Below, piece after piece: positions 61,114 to 64,000 of a stretch of 64,000 bases of DNA (position 1 is the stretch's first letter; each line of letters starts with the position of its first letter). A program made the position numbers and the translations under genes. The DNA comes from Diplonema papillatum (lineage: Eukaryota; Euglenozoa; Diplonemea; Diplonemida; Diplonemidae), in assembly GCA_030068145.1 (NCBI GenBank), contig JAPJBO010000070.1:397165-461164 (forward strand). The letters are read 5' to 3'. The notes under the pieces are model-generated. The model did not search any database. It was given only the letters and a program-made list of their open reading frames with translations, and was not told the origin of the DNA.

Positions 61114-62342
61114 ATGGATGCGAACAACCTCCACGCGGTCCCCCTGGAACCCGGGGTGAACGCCCCGGGCAACGAAAGGTTCGCAGGAGTGCGGGTGGTG
61201 CACCTGCCCCTGATTGAGCAGTTGGGTGGTCCGGAGCGCGTGTGCGGGTTAGGCGAGGCACCGCGCACGTAGAAGCGACGGCACCCCCGCCTGCCAAGAA
61301 GGTGCGGGTCGGCGATGAAGAGGCCGAGATCGTTGACGTGGAAGAGCGAATTCTCGCTGAACAGGAAGCGAAGAAGGAGGAGCGGGTCCGCAAGCTCCAG
61401 GAGGAGATTGAACGCCTGGCAGCGGCCGGGCCTCCGAGCCGGCTGCCGGACAACAAGCAGCCAAGGGGCCCCAGATACACCAAGACGGAATTCTTGGTAG
61501 AGTTCGGGAAGAAGAGGGGAGAGGCCGAATGGAGACAGGCGGTCAAGGCCGATGGAGAGACCAAGAAAAGGCAGCAGAAGCGCCTTCAGGCCCAACTTGA
61601 TGAGCTGCAGCCCGCAACGCGTGACACCAACGACGTAGAGATGCGGAACGAAATCCGCAGCGACGTGACAACGGCAGCCTGGACTGCATGGGAGGAGCAG
61701 CAGAGGAGGCAGCGTGAGGTGTGGGAGAAGGAGCGGGCTAACGCCCGCGTAACCTGGGAGCTAGCGTTCGAGAAGCGCTTGATGAGCTGGGCAGACGCAC
61801 AGTCCCAAATCGCGACGCAACGCGAGGAAGCGGCGTACGCACGCCAGCTGCTATGGATGGCGGATGTCGAGCAGAAACTGGCCGGCGTGACCGAAGAAAT
61901 GAACGCCCGCGTTGAATCGCTGCTCGTGAGACTAATGGCACTTCCACAGCCGGCGGTACCCCCGCAGCTAGCGGCTTCCTCACAGCCAGCAGTTTCCTCA
62001 CAGCCAGAACCTTCCTCACAGCCAGCAGCCCCCTCACAGCCACCACCGCCCGTCGAAGCCTCACAGCCGGCTGTCTCGCCGCCCGAGCCTTTAGAAGGCG
62101 CCGCACAGGAGCCACTCCCAGGCCAAGCCGCTGCTCAAAGCCCAAGCACGAGGAAAGGGAAGAAGGCAAGGAAAGAGGCAGACGCGAGGGAGCTGGACGA
62201 GCAACTCAAACAGCTGACCGAGGCGACAAGGCGGCCGGTGCCAGCTGGAAAGGCGAAAGGAGGAAAAGGCGGCGGCAAGCAGCAGCTGCTCACTGAGATG
62301 ATTGGCACCGCCAATCGTTTCAGCCCGTTGGAGAAGAAGTAG
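61114..62342 (+). pseudogene. LINE-A copy 3 ORF1, with a deletion and frameshift near the start
   Basis: Starts MDANNLHAVPLEPGVNAPGN, equal to copy 2, then lacks about 20 codons found in copy 2 after VVHLP, and the frame shifts near 61243 (the first frame stops at 61261). From 61242 the second frame is open to the UAG at 62340: acidic segment DEEAEIVDVEERILAEQEAK, long charged helices, a Pro/Ser repeat (ASSQPAVSSQPEPSSQPAAP), then a basic end to FSPLEKK. Unless one base is an assembly error, this copy cannot make full ORF1, although the part joined to ORF2 is open. Confidence 0.75.
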
Positions 62343-62414
62343 GGAGCTGGGCGCACCGGGCAAGAACTGACGGCAAACAATACAAACACGTCAACTGGCG
62401 CTACCCGGTGCGCC
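62340..62414 (+). promoter_or_regulatory. Candidate UAG readthrough site with downstream stem, LINE-A copy 3
   Basis: UAG at 62340-62342 is followed by GGAGCTG and then an exact 11-bp stem: GGCGCACCGGG (62350-62360) pairs with CCCGGTGCGCC (62404-62414), with a 43-nt loop that could form a pseudoknot. The 7-nt spacing and the UAG-G context resemble the known gammaretroviral type of stop readthrough signal. Downstream the same frame is open through the OTU and endonuclease. Confidence 0.6.
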
Positions 62415-64000
62415 AACTCTGGTACAAACAACCAAACCCGACGAGAAGGGGAAGTCGCGAGTGCGAGGCCATCATCATCATCACTTTTTCAAGCCGCAGT
62501 TTATCAACCAACGCCAGCGGAAAGCGGCGACGCGCAGCTGGACGAGGCGGCTGCGACCATTTGTGCGAGACGGGTCCCAGTTGAGAAAGATGGTAATTGC
62601 CAGTTTGCCGCTTTGCTCCGTGGGAGTAAGCTGAGTCTTTCGGCTACTTCCTTACGGCAGAAGGTCACCTGGCAGCTTCGTCACAACCCGCCGGTAGCGT
62701 TCATCCCCGCTGATGTGACGCTATCGGAATACCTCTTCACCGTAGCCGGAGACGGGCAATACGGTGACCACCTCACGTTGCAAGCAGCTGCTGAGGTGCT
62801 CAGAGCGACAGTGTGGGTGCTCTCAACAACGCACCCGGCACTCCTCAGGTGTGAGGGACGGGCGCCAAATGCGTCACGCGTAATAGTCTTGACCTACCGG
62901 CCGCAACATTACGACGCATTGAACGTGCCGCATACCATCCTCCGGCAACTGGCGACAACCGCCCCCGAGGTGTCTCAGATTCCCTTGAGCAGGCTAACAG
63001 CCGTGGAGCAAGCGCCTCGCCACCCAGTTCGCAATGGAGATGCGTCCTGTAAGGATATAGTGCTCGCGACGGCGAACATTGGGTCCATAAGCGCGAGGTG
63101 TCGGACGGTGGCGAACCTGCCGGCGGACATTGTTGCCCTACAAGAAACCAGGGCGGGCCCAGAAGCGAAGAGGACGAGTGAGCTCTTTCTAGGAGCGTAC
63201 GGATGGGACTGCCACTGGGGAGAAGACGTACCGATTGTTGTCGGCGCGAACGGAATCGGACAGCGGGTGCCGGGCGGCACAGCGGTCACCACCCGCGGGT
63301 TAGTTGCCAAAACCACACAGCCTACCACGGAGTTGGAGAAGCGGTTGGCGAAAAGCACACGGGTCGCACATGCCGTTGTAGCAACAGGCAATGCGCGAAT
63401 GGTTCTACATGTTCTATCGGTGTACGCGCCTGTTGGCAGGGAGCAAGCGGTAGTCCAGGAACGGGAGAAGCTCCTTGCCGATGTGTTCGAGATGGCTGCA
63501 GGACTCGGGCAAGTGCCGATAGCTGTCTTGGGCGATTTTAACACACCAACAGGGGAAAGCATGTCCCTGGCGGCTGCCTGCCAAAATGGATGGGTAGATG
63601 CGGCAGCAGCCGCCCAGGAGGGCTCAAATGCCCCTCCATCCACTTGCTGGGCGGGGGCAGCAGGCTCTCGCATAGACATGTGTTTTCTCAACGCCGTAGC
63701 AGCGCGGACGTTGGTGACGGTGGAAACCGCCAAGGCAGGAGAACACGACATCCCGACACACTGTCCAGTGTTTGTTACACTCAGCATCCCGGCATCTACA
63801 CCGCCCGAGCGCGGTCACTGGATACCCACTCCTTTCCCGAAGAAGCCGCCGTTGATGACGCAGGAGGAGATGAGGAGTGTACTAACCACGGCCTTGGACC
63901 GCAACCGCGCGGTCAGCGGAGCAGACGGGGCGCTGAGAAACGCATCGGAAGTGGCGGAAGCCTACCTGACTGGCCTGCACTGGAAGAGCCTCCCGCCAGG
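62343..64000 (+). CDS. LINE-A copy 3 ORF2, 5' part (OTU and endonuclease)
   Basis: The frame is open from the codon after UAG to the window end. There is no AUG until GNARMVLHVLSVYAP, well inside the endonuclease. The linker is Thr/Ser-rich with a Ser run from (TCA)n. OTU: VEKDGNCQFAALLRGSKLS with the catalytic Cys, and the His in YRPQHYDAL. Endonuclease: ATANIGSISARC, LQETRAGPEAKRTSE, VLGDFNTPTGES, SRIDMCFLN and HDIPTHCPVFVT. It is diverged from copy 2 but has every catalytic residue of these two domains, and no stop over 1658 nt. Confidence 0.88.

Larger units (their letters stand above)
61076..64000 (+). mobile_element. LINE-A copy 3, continues past the window
   Basis: Its 5' end matches copy 2 (AGGGGGG, CCACAAC, then ATGGATGCGAACAACC). 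Copies 2 and 3 differ at many amino-acid positions yet keep the same domain motifs, so they are separate lineages under constraint and not a recent tandem duplication. The window ends inside the region just after the endonuclease domain. Confidence 0.85.

Noticed and set aside
54955-62342. UAG reassigned to an amino acid throughout this genome
   Set aside because: The shared C-terminal end of LINE-A ORF2 (GGASAVT) is followed by TAG in copy 1 and TGA in copy 2, so TAG serves as a normal stop at that site.

Overview
This is a nuclear-type eukaryotic window, probably from a protist or alga with a repeat-rich genome. The evidence is a gene with GTATGT/AG introns (casein kinase 1), a WD-repeat ribosome-biogenesis gene (NSA1/WDR74 type), displaced pieces of a 28S-type rRNA, many micro- and minisatellites, and several classes of eukaryotic mobile element. 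I see no operons and no bacterial signals. The species cannot be named from the sequence alone.

Layout. 1-20.6 kb is gene-poor debris: two 28S rRNA fragments (2.1 and 14.8 kb), two hAT-type MITEs (9.0 and 10.8 kb), two members of a second MITE family (4.2 and 13.05 kb), a 1.7 kb inverted-repeat (foldback) element (11.1-12.8 kb) and many tandem repeats. 20.7-25.9 kb holds two copies of an RT/RNase H retroelement with short terminal direct repeats, DIRS/VIPER-like in its RT/RNase H but with no tyrosine recombinase. The first copy is dead, the second is open, and a rearranged inverted end fragment lies between them. 27.4-28.1 kb is a 35-bp minisatellite. 28.9-39.3 kb is the host-gene stretch, all on the minus strand: a 924-residue ubiquitin-like/propeller protein, a hypothetical ORF, and the NSA1/WDR74 gene with a partial tandem copy of its 5' end. 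40.6-48.9 kb carries exons of a casein kinase 1 gene spread around palindromic MITEs, a hAT transposase remnant and minisatellites.

49.3-64.0 kb is a head-to-tail run of three divergent copies of one LINE family, here called LINE-A. Each begins at an (AC)n tract. Copy 1 is 5'-truncated and carries a nested insertion of a related LINE-B flanked by a 10-bp duplication. Copy 2 is full length: a coiled-coil ORF1, then an ORF2 with OTU protease, endonuclease, reverse transcriptase, zinc knuckle, RNase H and a Cys/His-rich tail. Copy 3 runs off the window.

The most unusual signal is in LINE-A. In copies 2 and 3 ORF1 and ORF2 share a reading frame and are separated only by one UAG followed by G. 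ORF2 has no AUG before its OTU active site. In copy 3 a perfect 11-bp GC-rich stem starts 7 nt after the UAG. This looks like a stop-codon readthrough design for making an ORF1-OTU-endonuclease-RT fusion, in a LINE that appears to target AC microsatellites.
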